A DNA stretch of 64,000 bases, taken from NCBI RefSeq assembly GCF_950295315.1, contig NC_080171.1, positions 34,572,698 through 34,636,697 of the forward strand, in the 5' to 3' direction. The notes below the pieces were generated by a model, which did not search any database, was not told the DNA's origin, and saw only the letters and a list, made by a program, of their open reading frames with translations. Below, piece after piece: positions 22,030 through 33,655 of this stretch. A program made the position numbers and the translations under genes. Within the stretch, counting starts at the first letter, position 1. Each line of letters opens with the position of its first letter. This DNA is from Erinaceus europaeus. Its lineage: Eukaryota > Chordata > Mammalia > Eulipotyphla > Erinaceidae.

Positions 22030-22290
22030 AATGTGATTTTTTTTTATTTAAAATAGAAAATATTGACGAACCATAGGATAAGAGGGGTAAGATTCTATAC
22101 ATTTCCCACCACCAGAGTTCCACATCTCATTCCATCCCTTCCACTGGAAGCTTTCCTATTCTTTTATCTCTCTGGGAGTATGGACCCAGGATCGTTATGG
22201 GGTTCAGAAGGTGGGAGGTCTGGCTTCTGTCATTGCTTCTCTGCTGGACATGAGCATTGGCAGGTCAATCCATCCATGTCACTGTACTTA
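22030..22290 (-). mobile_element. L1 3' UTR fragment
   Basis: Inverted tail: T run at about 22,038, CCCACCACCAGAGTTCCACA, TCTGGGAGTATGGACCCAGG, and ends at GGCAGGTCAATCCATCC. Confidence 0.85.
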
Positions 22291-22419
22291 GTCACAACAG
22301 AGCTTGACTATAGCTTCTTTTTGTTTTGTGATATTTATACATAAATTTTTTAGTTGAGTGATTATGCAGTAAGGTATTTAAGGCAATTATAAATATTCAG
22401 CTGAATGAATGGTTACAAA

Positions 22420-23280
22420 TAAAAGCATCCCTATAGATACCACTATACTCAAGAAACATTTTCATTCCTCTCATACTTTGCCAACATTCTACATTATCTT
22501 TCCTCCTCAACATTTACCACTATTCTAATTCTTGGTGCCATAAACTAGTCTTGACGGCTCTTGAACTTCATTTTACATGGAGTTAGACTCAGTGGCAATA
22601 TTTTTTTTGTCAGGTTTCTTTTGCTTAGTGCTTTCAGAATAATTTTGTTGACACAGAGAGATGCATTTTATTTATATTGAATGGCTCATTGTGTGAATAT
22701 ATACAATTTAGCTATTACTAACAATTTTATTAGGGGGAAACTGGCATACTGTGAAGAGCACATACTTTACATATACCACTTGATAAAATTTAATGTATGA
22801 ATATATTCCTAAGACTGTCACCTCAAGTCAAATAATGAACATATTTGTTTCCTCAACATGTTTCCTAGTGAAGTTTTACAGTTCTTTGATCATGACTATT
22901 CTTTGGCCAAAAAACTCATGGTTGACTTTGTATTACTATAGTTTTTATTAAAATGTTTTATTTAAATAAAATCATACAGGTGTTGTACTTGTTAATCTAG
23001 CTTTTGTCACAAGTTTAGTCCAATAAAAAAAGTTGATTTCTTTTTATTTCTGAGTAATGTTAAATTTTCTGGTTCTACCAGATCTGCTTATTGATGAATG
23101 TGTAAGTTGTTTTTTATTACTAGCTATTATAAATGAAGTTACATTAGACATTTATGAATAAAACTTTGTAAGAACATGACATTTTATGTTTCTTGGGTAA
23201 ATATCTAAGAGGATAATCACTAAGTCATGTGATATTAGCGGTATACTATCTTTCCTGTCAAGTTTGAAAACATCATTTGC
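22420..23280 (-). mobile_element. Old, degenerate L1
   Basis: GGGTAAATATCTAAGAGGAT and ACTAAGTCATGTGATATTAG near 23,200, with the overall order, resemble the inverted 3' portion of ancient mammalian L1. Boundaries are uncertain and there are no coding frames. Confidence 0.5.
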
Positions 23281-24341
23281 TTTACATGTCAAATAACACT
23301 TTATGTGATCAATTGTTTTATTTTGGATATTTTAATAGATTTGCACACTTGATTTTTATCTATTTTTCAACAGCTTATAGATTGTTGAATTACAGGTACA
23401 TTATAATAAACATAATACAGCTTCTAAAAACTGAGAATTTTCTCATGAAATTGATATATGAAAGGATATCTCAGACCATAAAGTTCAGTAACTATAAAGG
23501 AAATGATGATACATTATATTGCATTAAAGCTCCCAAATTAATGAAGAGAAGTTGTGTCTATCAAATTGAAGTCCATTAAAAATCAGAAATACTGTTATTG
23601 CAACTGATTATCATGCAAGTAATATTTTGTGAATGATAGAACTTGATTGATTGTATCTTGATTATGGTTTTTCTTAAATTATATGCAACTGCCAGAATAT
23701 ATCAAGATGTGCTTTTTAATTATATCCAGATTTGGTATATAATTTACCTTTCAAAAAATTGATTAAAGAAAAAACAAAAATAAAACTATTACTCCAATAA
23801 GGGAAATATAAAAACCTTATAATTGCTGAATTTAGCAGTTCTTCCTTAGTCTCTTTGTTTTTTGTTTTTTTTTTTCTGGTAGTTTCTAAAAGTGATTGCC
23901 ATTCATTACATTTGTTTACTTTAGAATCTTTATTTCTGTAATACAGCTCTACGAATTGTATAATTTTCCTAACTTAAAAAATTACTGTTTTTGAAAAAAA
24001 ATAATAAGACTCATAGAATGTTTTAGTTACTGTACCAGGTGCTGGGAATAAAAGAGTGAGAAGTAGGACTTCATGATCTTATTCACTGACTCCCAACTTT
24101 GATATGATTGGTAGAATTGTTAAATTTTATGAAGACTATTTTTATTTCTTGTTTCAAGCTCTAAGCATCAGTAATCTATCACTTCCCAAAATGGGTAGAC
24201 AGAGTAGACAAACACAGGTACTGATATGTTAAAATATCTAGGAATCGGTTATCTCTAAACTGAAGGTTTTTTCTTTTCATTTTCCTACTTTTCTTACGCC
24301 TTTTGTTTTCTCCCTTTGACTAATGTGCCCCCTTAATATAG
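23281..24341. other. No recognised feature
   Basis: Very AT-rich. A 100-codon plus frame at 23,277-23,579 has no recognisable motif and biased AT-type composition, so it is not called a gene. Confidence 0.45.
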
Positions 24342-24349
24342 CATGTTAG

Positions 24350-24668
24350 TGGAGGTCGGGCGGTAGTGCAGTGGGTTAAGCGTACATGGCGCAAAGTGCA
24401 ACGACTGGCGTAAGGATCCCAGTTCGAGCCCCCAGCTCCCCACCTGCAGGGAGGTCGCTTCACAGGCAGTGAAGCAAGTCTGCAGGTGTCTATCTTTCTC
24501 TCCCCCTCTCTGTCTTCCCCTCTTTTCTGGATTTCTCTCTGTTTTATCCAACAACAACAACAGCAATGACAACAACGACAACAAGGGCAATAAAATGGGG
24601 AAAATGGCCTCTAGGAGCAGTGTATTTGTAGTACAGAGCCCCAGCAATAACCCTGGGGGCTATATATG
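24350..24668 (+). mobile_element. SINE-A (long form), 8-bp TSD
   Basis: GGTCGGGCGGTAGTGCAGTGG head, B box AGTTCGAGCCC, GCAGTGAAGCAAGTCTGCAGG, CAACAA tract and 3' module GGAGCAGTGTATTTGTAGTAC. GCATGTTA repeats at 24,342-24,349 and 24,669-24,676. Confidence 0.93.
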
Positions 24669-24805
24669 GCATGTTAACACTATAAACACTATAATTCCTT
24701 TTTTATAATATCCCTCTAAGCTAAAATAATTGATTATGTTCTACATAGAAGATACTGAACTAGATACTTAATGGAACTGCCTCCTCTTCACAGAAGTCTA
24801 AGAGG

Positions 24806-24854
24806 CATGATGATGATGACGATGATAATGATGATGATGATGATGATGATGATT
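24806..24854. repeat. GAT microsatellite
   Basis: About 15 GAT/GAC triplets in a row. Confidence 0.95.
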
Positions 24855-24992
24855 TTTATATACAGGCAGAGAGGGAAAGAGAGAGGGAGAGGGAGAACAC
24901 ACACACTCGACCATAGCTCCAAAGCTTTCTTCAGTGCAATGGGGTTCTGACTGAAAGGCAGTGCTCTATCGAAGTGAGCTATTTTAACACCC
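24855..24992 (-). mobile_element. SINE-C-like, low confidence
   Basis: GA-rich stretch followed by GACTGAAAGGCAGTGCTCTATCG and AGTGAGCTATTTTAACACCC, loosely like an inverted SINE. The B box is not clear. Confidence 0.4.
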
Positions 24993-25149
24993 CTGAAAAA
25001 GGTATCATTACAGCTGCTAATTTCTTGGTATGTCTCAAGAACCCAAAATAGTCAAAAAGCATATAAAATTATCAGGAAACACTGCTTAAATGTTAAATAT
25101 AGGAAGCTCTGTCCATATCCATAGTTGTAACTTTAAATAGCAAATGTCA

Positions 25150-25400
25150 CTATTAAATTCAGGAGAAGTTTTTCTTTTCTTTTCATTGGGAGGGTTGATG
25201 GTGTATACTACAGACACTTGTTGACACAGAGATACATCAATACCCCAAGGCTCTTTCCACACCTTCTCTTGCTTTCCCTCCTCAGAGTCTCCTGCTTTGG
25301 TGCACTACAGACTACCCAGTCCAAGTTTCGCTTTGTGCCTTGACAAAGACACAGAATATCCTCTTGAGTATAACACAATTGACAGGGCTGTGAATAATAT
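25150..25400 (-). mobile_element. L1 3' UTR fragment
   Basis: CTTTGGTGCACTACAGACTAC and CCAGTCCAAGTTTCGCTTTG match the inverted CAATAAA-type L1 tail seen at 53.4 and 56.2 kb. Confidence 0.72.
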
Positions 25401-25439
25401 TTAAACATGTTTGTAGTATGTTATAATTCATCAATCATA

Positions 25440-25845
25440 CTTTAAAAAAAGCAATAACTCTCACTAGCAATGAACAACTAGAAAATTTAAGAAATAATTT
25501 CATTTATAAGAACAATAAACTTAGTATTTGGGCATACAGCTAGCTCTATGTGCACGAATTATATCTTAAAGACTACAAAACATCATTGGAAGAAATTAAA
25601 GAATAGATAATAAGGGGAAAGATATCCTATGTTCATGGACTGGAAGATTTAGGATGACAATAGTTCTCAAGTTATACTACAGAGACAATACAATTCCTTC
25701 CTATAGCTCAGCTGCCAGTTTTATAAGACTTGACAAAGTTGACCTTTAGATTCATATGGAAATGTAAGGAACTTAGTAAAGTCAAATAATCTCAGAAAAA
25801 ATAATAAAATTAGAGTATCACATTTTCCTATTCAAAGTGACCTAT
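25440..25845 (+). mobile_element. Old L1 ORF2 fragment
   Basis: Reads like the L1 ORF2 segment GAAGAAATTAAAGAATAGAT ... TATGTTCATGGACTGGAAGA ... ATGGAAATGTAAGGAACTTA, with stops and frameshifts. Confidence 0.8.
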
Positions 25846-25989
25846 GTTTGGATCTGCTCTTCTCCCCTACATTTCAGTGCTATGACCTCTTTTCACTGTA
25901 TCCTTCTCTGTGTCTATCAAAAACAAAACAAAACACTGTAGTGCTAGTATAATAAATTAGTGTGTTAATTATATAGTGAAATACATATT

Positions 25990-26360
25990 CATCATAGACT
26001 AGAATTCAGAGTTGAGAAATGAGCCTATAATTTTGTGCTTAATTAAAAGCTTTTTTAATGGTGTATTGTGTCAAAGCAAAGGACTCTGGGAAATGTGTGA
26101 AGAGGGTGGAACGGAGTGGCACCATACCTGGGGGAGAGAGTGTCTTGCCGACACCAATCATGAGGACATGAGAAATTGTACCATGTATCAACAAATATAT
26201 TGTAAACTGTTAACCCCAGCCCCCATAAAATGGAAAAAAAATGCAATGACAATTCAAAATAAGGAAAAGTTTTTCATCCAGTAGCTCTGAGGCAAGTGGA
26301 TATCCACATTGAAAACAGTTACACTGAACCTCTATGTAATACCATATTAAAAGTTTAATT
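25990..26360 (+). mobile_element. L1 3' UTR, CAAAGTAAAGGACTC type
   Basis: TGTGTCAAAGCAAAGGACTCTGG, ATGAGAAATTGTACCATGTA and GTAAACTGTTAACCCC match the 35.9-36.2 kb L1 3' end. Confidence 0.75.
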
Positions 26361-26429
26361 AAAAATAAATGTAATCATAAGTATAGCAGATAATACTGTG
26401 ACACTGTTAAAAGAACAAAAGGTAAAATT

Positions 26430-27110
26430 CATTTTGGTTTATGATTAGTCAGTGGTTTCTTACATATGTATTGAAAAACATAATTACCAGGAGAAAGAAA
26501 AGTTGAAATCAAAATTAAAAACTCCTATTCATCAAGAAAACAGAAAGGCAACCCACAGAATTGAGAAACTATTTGCAAATGATACAGTTGATAAAGGACC
26601 TATGTCCAGAATATATGCAAAGGACTCATACAACTGAGCAGTGAGTGAAAAGATCATCCAAATAAAAGTGGTCAAAGATTGGAATAAACAGCTACCAAAT
26701 AAGATATACAAATATAAAATTAATATGCAAATTAAGAGACACTGAATACTATCAATAATTACATAAATGTAATTTTAAACAACAGTGAGGTAGGGTGGGG
26801 GAGTTAGCATAGTGGTTATACAAAAAAATATTTCATGTCTGAGGCTCCAGAGTCTCAGTTTCTTTCTCCCAAACAACCATAAGACAGAACTAAGCAGTGC
26901 TCTGGTAAAAGCACAACACCACACAGCAAAATCATAGTGAGGCAATAGTTCATCCTTCCAGGATGTTTAGAAAAAAAGTCAGACAATAACATATGTTAAG
27001 TGAATATGTGAAAAAATGGAAGCATTGTACATAGTTGGTTAGATTTTAAAATGTAATTACTTTAGAAAGCACTTTATAATGCCGTAATATTGTAAACAAA
27101 CTATAAACAT
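26430..27110 (+). mobile_element. Old L1 ORF2 fragment split by SINE-C
   Basis: 26,452-26,637 still reads as ORF2 (ENRKATHRIEKLFANDTV, YAKDSYN). Sequence after 26,942 continues with the downstream ORF2 region (GTGAAAAAATGGAAGCATTG). The SINE-C at 26,791-26,935 interrupts it. Confidence 0.78.
26791..26935 (+). mobile_element. SINE-C with 7-bp TSD
   Basis: GGGGGAGTTAGCATAGTGGTT head with box A, CATGTCTGAGGCTCCAGAGTC, AAGCAGTGCTCTGGTAAAAG. AGTGAGG flanks at 26,784-26,790 and 26,936-26,942. Confidence 0.88.
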
Positions 27111-27124
27111 ATGATTGAATCAAA

Positions 27125-27770
27125 TCTCTTCCCGAGTTGCTCCAGGACTTAAACTGACCCCCCCTCCACCTCCAAGAGTCATTTACTTTGGGGCAATACA
27201 CTAAACATAGGCCAAGTTCTACTTTGGGTTTCCTATTTATGCTCTTATATCTCAGCTTCTGTACATAACTGAGATCATCTCATATTTTTCTAGCTTATCT
27301 CACTTAACATGAGTCCTTCAAACTCCATCCAAGATGAGGTGAAGAATGACTTCATTATTCTTAATAGCGGTAAACAATTTTGAATATATACTACAACTTT
27401 CTTAGCCACTTGTCTGTTGTTAGACACATAGTTTGCTTCCAGGTTTTGGCTATTAACAAACTACGTTTTTATGAACATAGTATACACAGCTCTTTTTAGA
27501 GGGGTGTGTTTGATTCCTTAGGCTATATCCTAAGGAGAATAATCGCCAGATCATAGGGTAGGTCCATTTCTAGCCTTATGAGAGTTCTGTAGACTGCTCT
27601 TCACAGGGGTTGAACAACCTTTACAGCATTTGTTGTTATTATCCTTTCTAATGCATGACATTCTCACAGGAGTGAGGTGGTATCTGATTGTTGTCTTTAT
27701 TTGCATTTCTCTGGCAATCAATGACTTGGAGCATTTTTTCACATGTCTGTTGACCTTTTGGATCTCTCTC
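27125..27770 (-). mobile_element. L1 ORF2 3' end and 3' UTR
   Basis: The minus strand encodes the ORF2 segment KCSKSLIAREMQIKTTIRYH and TPVRMSCIRKDN (27,551-27,742). It then runs through the C-terminal region to the L1 3' UTR near 27,130. Stops in other parts show it is broken. Confidence 0.9.
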
Positions 27771-27771
27771 T

Positions 27772-27965
27772 TTTTTTTAAATTTCTTTATTGGGGGACTA
27801 ATGGCTTAGAGTCAACAGTAAATATAATATTTTGTACATGTGTAACATTTCCCAATTTTATATATAACAATTCAACCCCCGCTAGCCCCTACTCTGTCAT
27901 CATGTTCCAGGACCTGAACCCTCCCCTCCAACTCTAGTCCAAATTCTGCTTTTTGTTTTCCTGTC
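27772..27965 (-). mobile_element. L1 3' UTR fragment abutting another L1
   Basis: T run and ATTTCTTTATTGGGGGACTAA start the inverted tail, and ATCATGTTCCAGGACCTGAAC and AGTCCAAATTCTGC end it. It joins the ORF2 of the neighbouring minus-strand L1 directly, so one L1 probably inserted into the other. Confidence 0.85.
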
Positions 27966-28160
27966 TAATTTTTTTTTTAATTGGATAGGATAGAGAGAAA
28001 ATAAGAGGGCAGGGGAAGAGATGAAGAAAAAAAGACAGATACCTGCAGATTTGCTTCACTTCTTGTGAAGCATCTTCCCTGCAGGTAGGGAGCAGAGACT
28101 CGAATGAATCCTTGCTCATGGTAATACATGTGATTAACAGGTGCACCACCACTTGGCCTC
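27966..28160 (-). mobile_element. SINE-B
   Basis: Inverted: GGATAGGATAGAGAGAAAATAAG, ACCTGCAGATTTGCTTCAC, GTGCACCACCACTTGGCC. Confidence 0.85.
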
Positions 28161-28310
28161 CTTTATATTTCTTTATTTATTGCCAAATCACTTATTAGCT
28201 CTGGCTTGTGGTGTTACTTGGGTTTGAACCTTGAGCCTTTGGTACTTCATACATGAAAGTTGTTTTTATTTTTGGCTGAATAATTATGCTATATCCTTAG
28301 CTCTAGAGTA
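28161..28310 (-). mobile_element. SINE-C
   Basis: Inverted: ATTAGCTCTGGCTTGTGGTG, TTGGGTTTGAACCTTGAGCC, AATTATGCTATATCCTTAGC. Confidence 0.8.
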
Positions 28311-28687
28311 CCAATTTTACGATAGGGTATATACGAACCTTGAATATATTATATTAAGTTAGATACAAAAGGTCACATTTTATTCCTTTATTTATATTAA
28401 GTAATAAGAATAGGAAAGTTCATAAAGAGATTAAATTGGGCTTTTCCAGGACTGGGAGAAATTTGAGGAAGTAGTAATTGGAGAATTGACAGCTAGTGGG
28501 TAGAGTTTCTGCATGAGATAATACGTTCACTCTTAAGTTAGGCTGCAGTTTTAGAGAAGAACTTTGTGAATACCCTAAAACCATTGACTTTTATACTTTA
28601 AAAGGGTGAATCATATCCTTTTCCCCCCATATGCTGCTGGGAAATGAATTCTGGGGCTTGTGTGCTAGAAGTCTACCCTTGGGTCCA
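28311..28687. other. No recognised feature
   Basis: Unassigned AT-rich DNA. Confidence 0.4.
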
Positions 28688-28742
28688 TTTTTTTTTTCTT
28701 TATTTTCTCCTTCTCCTCCTCCTCCTCCTCCTCCTTCTCCTT
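28688..28742. repeat. CTC/CTT microsatellite
   Basis: T run followed by CTTCTCCTCCTCCTC-type triplets. Confidence 0.92.
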
Positions 28743-30309
28743 TATAATTTGGAGAACAACAAAGAATGCAGAAACATTACAACTCTCCTCCACCATTTCC
28801 AGAGGTCCCTCTGGTTCTGTTTATGGTGATCCCAGATGTTACTGGAATTCTAACCGAGGGCTTCCTTCATACATAGTAAGATGCCAGCTATTGTTCTGCT
28901 TCTTCTGATACCGTAAGCATATATAAATGATGGTATTATTTTTAAAAATACTGCTTTTACTAAAACAAACAAAAACATACAGTTTATGAAAATATTAGGT
29001 ATTTAGCATATATGTAAAAAAATAGATCACTGTAGAGAAACAGCCTCCTCTACCTCCACCCCAGCCCCCCACACACCTTCTTTAATGAATCATGGCATAA
29101 GGAAACATGACAGGAAGCCTTTTTGTCTGAATACAGATAAATACTTAGGTGACAACTCTATTTGAGATGTGTTACATTCAGTAATATTACTTACCTTTAA
29201 GGCAACTTAATTGTACTTTTAAATGACAGCCTATTTAGGGTTCCAACTTCACAAGGATTGCTGTAATGTCTTTATCTCCAGTAATGCTCATTAAATGAAA
29301 ACCTGGCATTGCATGCCTTTGCTTGTTTGCCAATGTCAGGCATCATCTTGTCTCTCTGTGTGTGAGTTTGATGGGGATATCCTCTTTAACAAAGCAGCAT
29401 CAACTGTGTAAGTTGAAATCTTATCCTTGTTCTGACTTTCACAGATGTGATGTGGGTTGATGTAAAACTGCAGGTTTTTCCTCTCCTTCCCACTCTCTCT
29501 GGATTATATCATCTCAGAAAATACAATCACTTACACCCTCTGTTCAGTGGGTGAAGCTTCCCACAAAATAAAATCCTGGTAGTGGACTCCATGAAGTGTT
29601 AATCCAGACTTTTTTATGTAAGAAACTTGATGGTTTGATTGGAAATAGGCTGATTTCATAGAAGAACTTACACTGACAAAGCATATGGATGCTCTTGGGG
29701 CATAGTCTGATTCTATTAAAACAGAATTCTCTGTCACAAAGTCTTTAAACACTTGATATATCCAGTTAATATTGAATCTTTTATCTCAGCCTCTACCAGA
29801 GAAAAACTAATATAGTTCCCAGACCTCAAAAATTTATCTTCAAACAGAGATGAAACTGAATAAAACTTTACAGATTTAAGGGTTAGATGTTTTCCTCTGC
29901 AGATTTAAGGGTTAGGTGTTTTCCTTCTGATTGTATTATTCTTTCTATTGCCATGTAAGAACTTGCCACAAACTTAGTGGATTACAACAACAGACATTAG
30001 TTATCTCATTTTAAAAATTTTTTTGTAGGTCAAGCATTTGACATAGTGTGACCAGAATTCCTGTTCAGGGTCTCACTATGTTAAAATTGAGGTGTCATTC
30101 AGGTCAACAGTTTTCACTGGGGTATGGATTGTTGGTCCAGACTCACTGGTCAGAAACACAATTCTCTTATTTGTGTTTATAGGAATGTAGGGATACATTG
30201 TCCTTCTAGCTATTGACAAGGGAACACTCTCCAGAGCTAAAGGCTATATGCAACTCTTTCCTAGGTGCTTCCCATAAGCAACATGGATGTGTCTTTTTTT
30301 TTGTTTTAA
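28743..30309. other. Mostly unique DNA with one short tandem duplication
   Basis: Only a possible decayed SINE-C at 28,800-28,900 and a 29-bp tandem duplication (29,871-29,929) are seen. No supported gene. Confidence 0.45.
29871..29929. repeat. 29-bp tandem duplication
   Basis: CAGATTTAAGGGTTAG-ATGTTTTCC occurs twice head to tail with one or two differences. Confidence 0.9.
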
Positions 30310-30648
30310 AGTAATTTAATAATGATTGACAACATTGTGGGATAAGGGGTACAATTTCATAAAATTCCCATCACCAGAGTTCTATATCCCCTCCCCTCCA
30401 TTGGAAACTTCCCCTTTCTTTATAGATCTTTATAGGGTAAAGAAAGTGGGAGGTCTGACTTCTGTAATTGCTTCTCCAATGGACATGGGCATTGACAGGT
30501 TAATCCATACCTCCATCCTGTTTCTATCTTTCCAAAGTTGAGTAGGGCTCTTGGGGAGGTGAGGTTTCAGGACACATTGATGAGGTTGTCTGCCCAGGGA
30601 AGTCAGGTTGGTGTCATGGTAGCATCTGCAACTTGGTGACTGAAAAGC
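30310..30648 (-). mobile_element. L1 3' UTR, 3' half of a 5'-inverted copy
   Basis: Inverted tail from the T run at 30,295-30,305 and TTTAATAATGATTGAC through AATTGCTTCTCCAATGGACA to GCATCTGCAACTTGGTGACTG. Confidence 0.85.
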
Positions 30649-30649
30649 A

Positions 30650-31150
30650 TAGAGGAAAATACATATTTTAAACTAAAAGTGCACAATAGTCTGCAGTGAC
30701 TTATTAAATGTAGCAAGAAAGTAGAAAGACATAAAAAAGACACCATATAGTACTTAATCAAATATTCTCTATTTAGACCTAGATATCCTCTTTACCTACT
30801 TCCTATTTCACTTCTCCCAATCACTAACCCTGTCAGATACAGGAAAGACTACAAAAGCTGGATAAGGGCAAGAGACCAGAACACTTTAATGATGGCCCTT
30901 TCAGGGCCATCATTAAAGCCAACCCATCATCTGGGGCCCTAGTCAGGGAATCCTGTGATTCCCACATAGATATGATGGTCCTACGCAGTACTTTTAGCCC
31001 ATAGGCAAAAATTAGTAAAGTCATGGGGCCCTTGTAATATACCCTAAATAGACTTCTTAGCTTCTTTCAAAATGAAGAGCCCAAATCTCATTTGCTATAT
31101 TTTTACCTCTAGGTTCCTGATTACTAAAGAGTTTGTACTGTTTTGTATCT
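30650..31150 (+). mobile_element. L1 3' UTR, inverted 5' half
   Basis: Same L1 tail family in the opposite orientation to 30,310-30,648. It continues upstream in element coordinates almost exactly where the 3' half stops. Landmarks: ACCAGAACACTTTAATGATG, ATCATCTGGGGCCCTAGTC, TTAGTAAAGTCATGGGGCCC. It contains a 16-bp perfect hairpin at 30,884-30,918. Confidence 0.8.
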
Positions 31151-31154
31151 TTTT

Positions 31155-31670
31155 TCTTTAGTGATTTAATAATAATAAGATTGTGTGATAAGAGGGGTAG
31201 AATTCTTTACAATTCCCAACAAAGTTCCATTATCTCATCCTCTCCACCAGAAGCTTCCCTATTCTTTATCCCCCTGGGAGTATGGATCAAAGATCTTTAT
31301 GGGGTGCAGATGGTGGGAAGTCTGGCTACTGTAATTGCTTCTCTGCTGGACATGGGTTGACAAGTCAATCCATGCCCTCCTGGGATAGGGCTCTGGGCAG
31401 GTATGTTGACCCAGTCTTCCTTCAGAGACTGGGGCAATTTCTACCACTATTATTCTACATTGAGGGCAAGGTCCTATAAAAGTCCACAAGAGGATTTATG
31501 ATGTTGTTCCTGATGGAGATGATCAGTGATGATGGAGAAAGGGATTTGTTAGAGGTCTAGCCCCATCATATCTATGTGGGAATCCCAGGATTCCATAACT
31601 AGGGCCCTGGATGATGGGGTGGCCTGGTAGTGACCAAAAGGGCCATCATTAGATGTGTTTCATCTAGACC
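31155..31670 (-). mobile_element. L1 3' UTR fragment with internal deletion
   Basis: A second inverted tail. The normal order is broken near 31,375-31,400, where sequence jumps from CAAGTCAATCCATGCC to TCCTGGGATAGGG / TATGTTGACCCAGTC. Confidence 0.8.
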
Positions 31671-33248
31671 AGGGACAGTATGTTCCTGTGACCTCCTTAT
31701 TTTGTAATAATCAGCTGGATAAGAATGTTATCTTTAAAGGCTCATGCTATTAGATCAGGCTCATACTATTAGATCAGGCTCATATACATAATCTTATTTT
31801 AACATGAACTAATTGTGGGACAACCATTACTATTCTCATTCACATTTCTTGTGATTTAGGTAAGATATGTATATCAGAGAAGTGGAAAGTTTTGGTTTCC
31901 AGTTTGGAATTCTGCCTTTCACATTAATTCTTCTCATTTTGAATACACAAGACTTCTTCCTAATATTTTATGGCGAACAAAAAACCTCTGAGTGGTTCTC
32001 AGCCAAATGACTATATTTTGGATATAATTAAACCTAAAAGGTTGGGACCAAGAAAGAGTAGTTAGATTAGGTGAAAGATGAGAAAGACATAGTAGCCCTG
32101 CTACTATGAAAAGGACTGAGAAATGAAACTAGAGTAATGTCTTTTTTCAGTTGCTTCTGGAAAAACAGCAACGGTGTAAATAAATTATACAGATCATCTA
32201 TTAATTCCTTAAGTTTAGAACCCATAAACATGGGCTTCAAAGAAAAATTCTTATAACCCATTCTGCCCAATTTATTTTGTAGTACTGGAAATCTATTAGT
32301 TACAATAAACAGACCCATTCCCATTAGTCTAAGCAGTTTGGAATTAGCTTCATAGAGAGATGACTATGTACTGAGCCTTATGTATAAAGGCATTCTGACA
32401 TTTACAAAATATATAATGCGCTTTTTCTAAACCTAAATCTCTTTTGTGCTACCAGAACCAACATCTGATAGTGAATTCAAACTTTATCCAAGTGGTCTGT
32501 TTTTTTATAGAACTGATTTAAATATTGAAACACTGGATTTTTCCTTTGCAGCAAGTGCAACAGAAACTGAAATTCTCCTGTGAATATACACATAACATGT
32601 ACCAGTTTTTGTTTGCTACACTTTCAGCCTACAAGCAGTATAGAAGGAAATGTGTTTAATCCTTTCCTCATTCCTTGTAGTCACAGAGTCACTTAGTTTG
32701 CCAAGGTACTCTCTCCAAAACAAAGCCAAAAAAGACTCATAGTTGCTTCTTCTTCTTCTTTTTTTTTTTTTTAATTAACCATGATAGATTTCCTTGACAT
32801 AATCTGGCTGTTTGCCTGACTATCCTGTGTGCTATACTGCATCTGCAGTTTCCAAGACATTTACTTGCTCACCACCAAAAAATAATGAGAAGAAAGTATA
32901 ATCTGTATACTTCCTATGCTTCCACACTGATTCATTTCTTATGTCATTTCCAGAAAAGGAGAATACTATGACTTATGCATGTAAAGGGGGAAATGGAACT
33001 TTTTTCTTTGTTGATTCAGTAAGTGTACATTTGGTAATCACATAAGCCTATTGCATAGTTACCATAAAGTACCTTGCTTTATTTTTCTATAGTTATGTGA
33101 TAACTGCACAATAACTTCTTAGGAAACAATGGTAATTGTATACTGATGTGATAACAGTGCTATTTTATTTTTCCCAACAACTGTATATAAAATATTGGAT
33201 TTTCAGAAAAATCATCATGCATTTTTAACATAGGAAAACATAGAAAAG
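31671..33248. other. Unique-looking DNA
   Basis: Contains a short tandem repeat at 31,739-31,783 (GGCTCAT-CTATTAGATCA units) and TTC/T runs at 32,750-32,772. No gene is supported, and the minus frame at 32,067-32,324 has no motif. Confidence 0.45.
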
Positions 33249-33655
33249 AGGGCTGGGTGATGATATACTCAGTTTAGTGCACATGTCACCATGCACAAAG
33301 ATCCAAGTTCAGCCCCCCCCCATCCCTACTTGATGTGGGGGAGCTTCACAAGTGTTGAGGCAGTACAACAGGTATCTCTCTCTCTTTCTTTTTAAATTTT
33401 ATTTATTTATTTATTTATTTATTATTGGATAGAGGCAGAGAGAAATTAAGAAATGAGGAGATAGAGGGGGAGGGAGATAGAGAGACACCTGCAGCCCTGA
33501 TTCACCAATTGTGAAGGTTTTCCCCTGAAGCTGGGAATCAGTGGCTCAAACCTGGGTCCTTGTGTACTGTAATGTGAGCATTTAACCATTCTTTTCTATC
33601 TTCTTTTTCCATCTCAACTTCTCTGTTTCTATCCAACAAATGAATAACTAAATAA
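33249..33655 (+). mobile_element. SINE-B interrupted by a second SINE
   Basis: Head and middle at 33,249-33,390 (GGGCTGGGTGATGATATACTC ... GTGTTGAGGCAGTACAACAGG). The tail resumes at 33,593 (TTCTATCTTCTTTTTCCATC ... TATCCAACAAATGAATAAC). Confidence 0.8.
33395..33592 (-). mobile_element. SINE-B nested in a SINE-B
   Basis: Inverted copy with (TTTA)n tail, GGCAGAGAGAAATTAAGAAATG, ACACCTGCAGCCCTGATTC and the head TGTAATGTGAGCATTTAACC. It sits in the pyrimidine tract of the outer SINE. Confidence 0.85.

Noticed and set aside
23277..23579. 100-codon frame in AT-rich DNA
   Set aside because: No motif, extreme AT composition and no splice or codon evidence.
24806..24854. GAT repeat as a possible CRISPR-like array
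   Set aside because: Plain triplet microsatellite without spacers.
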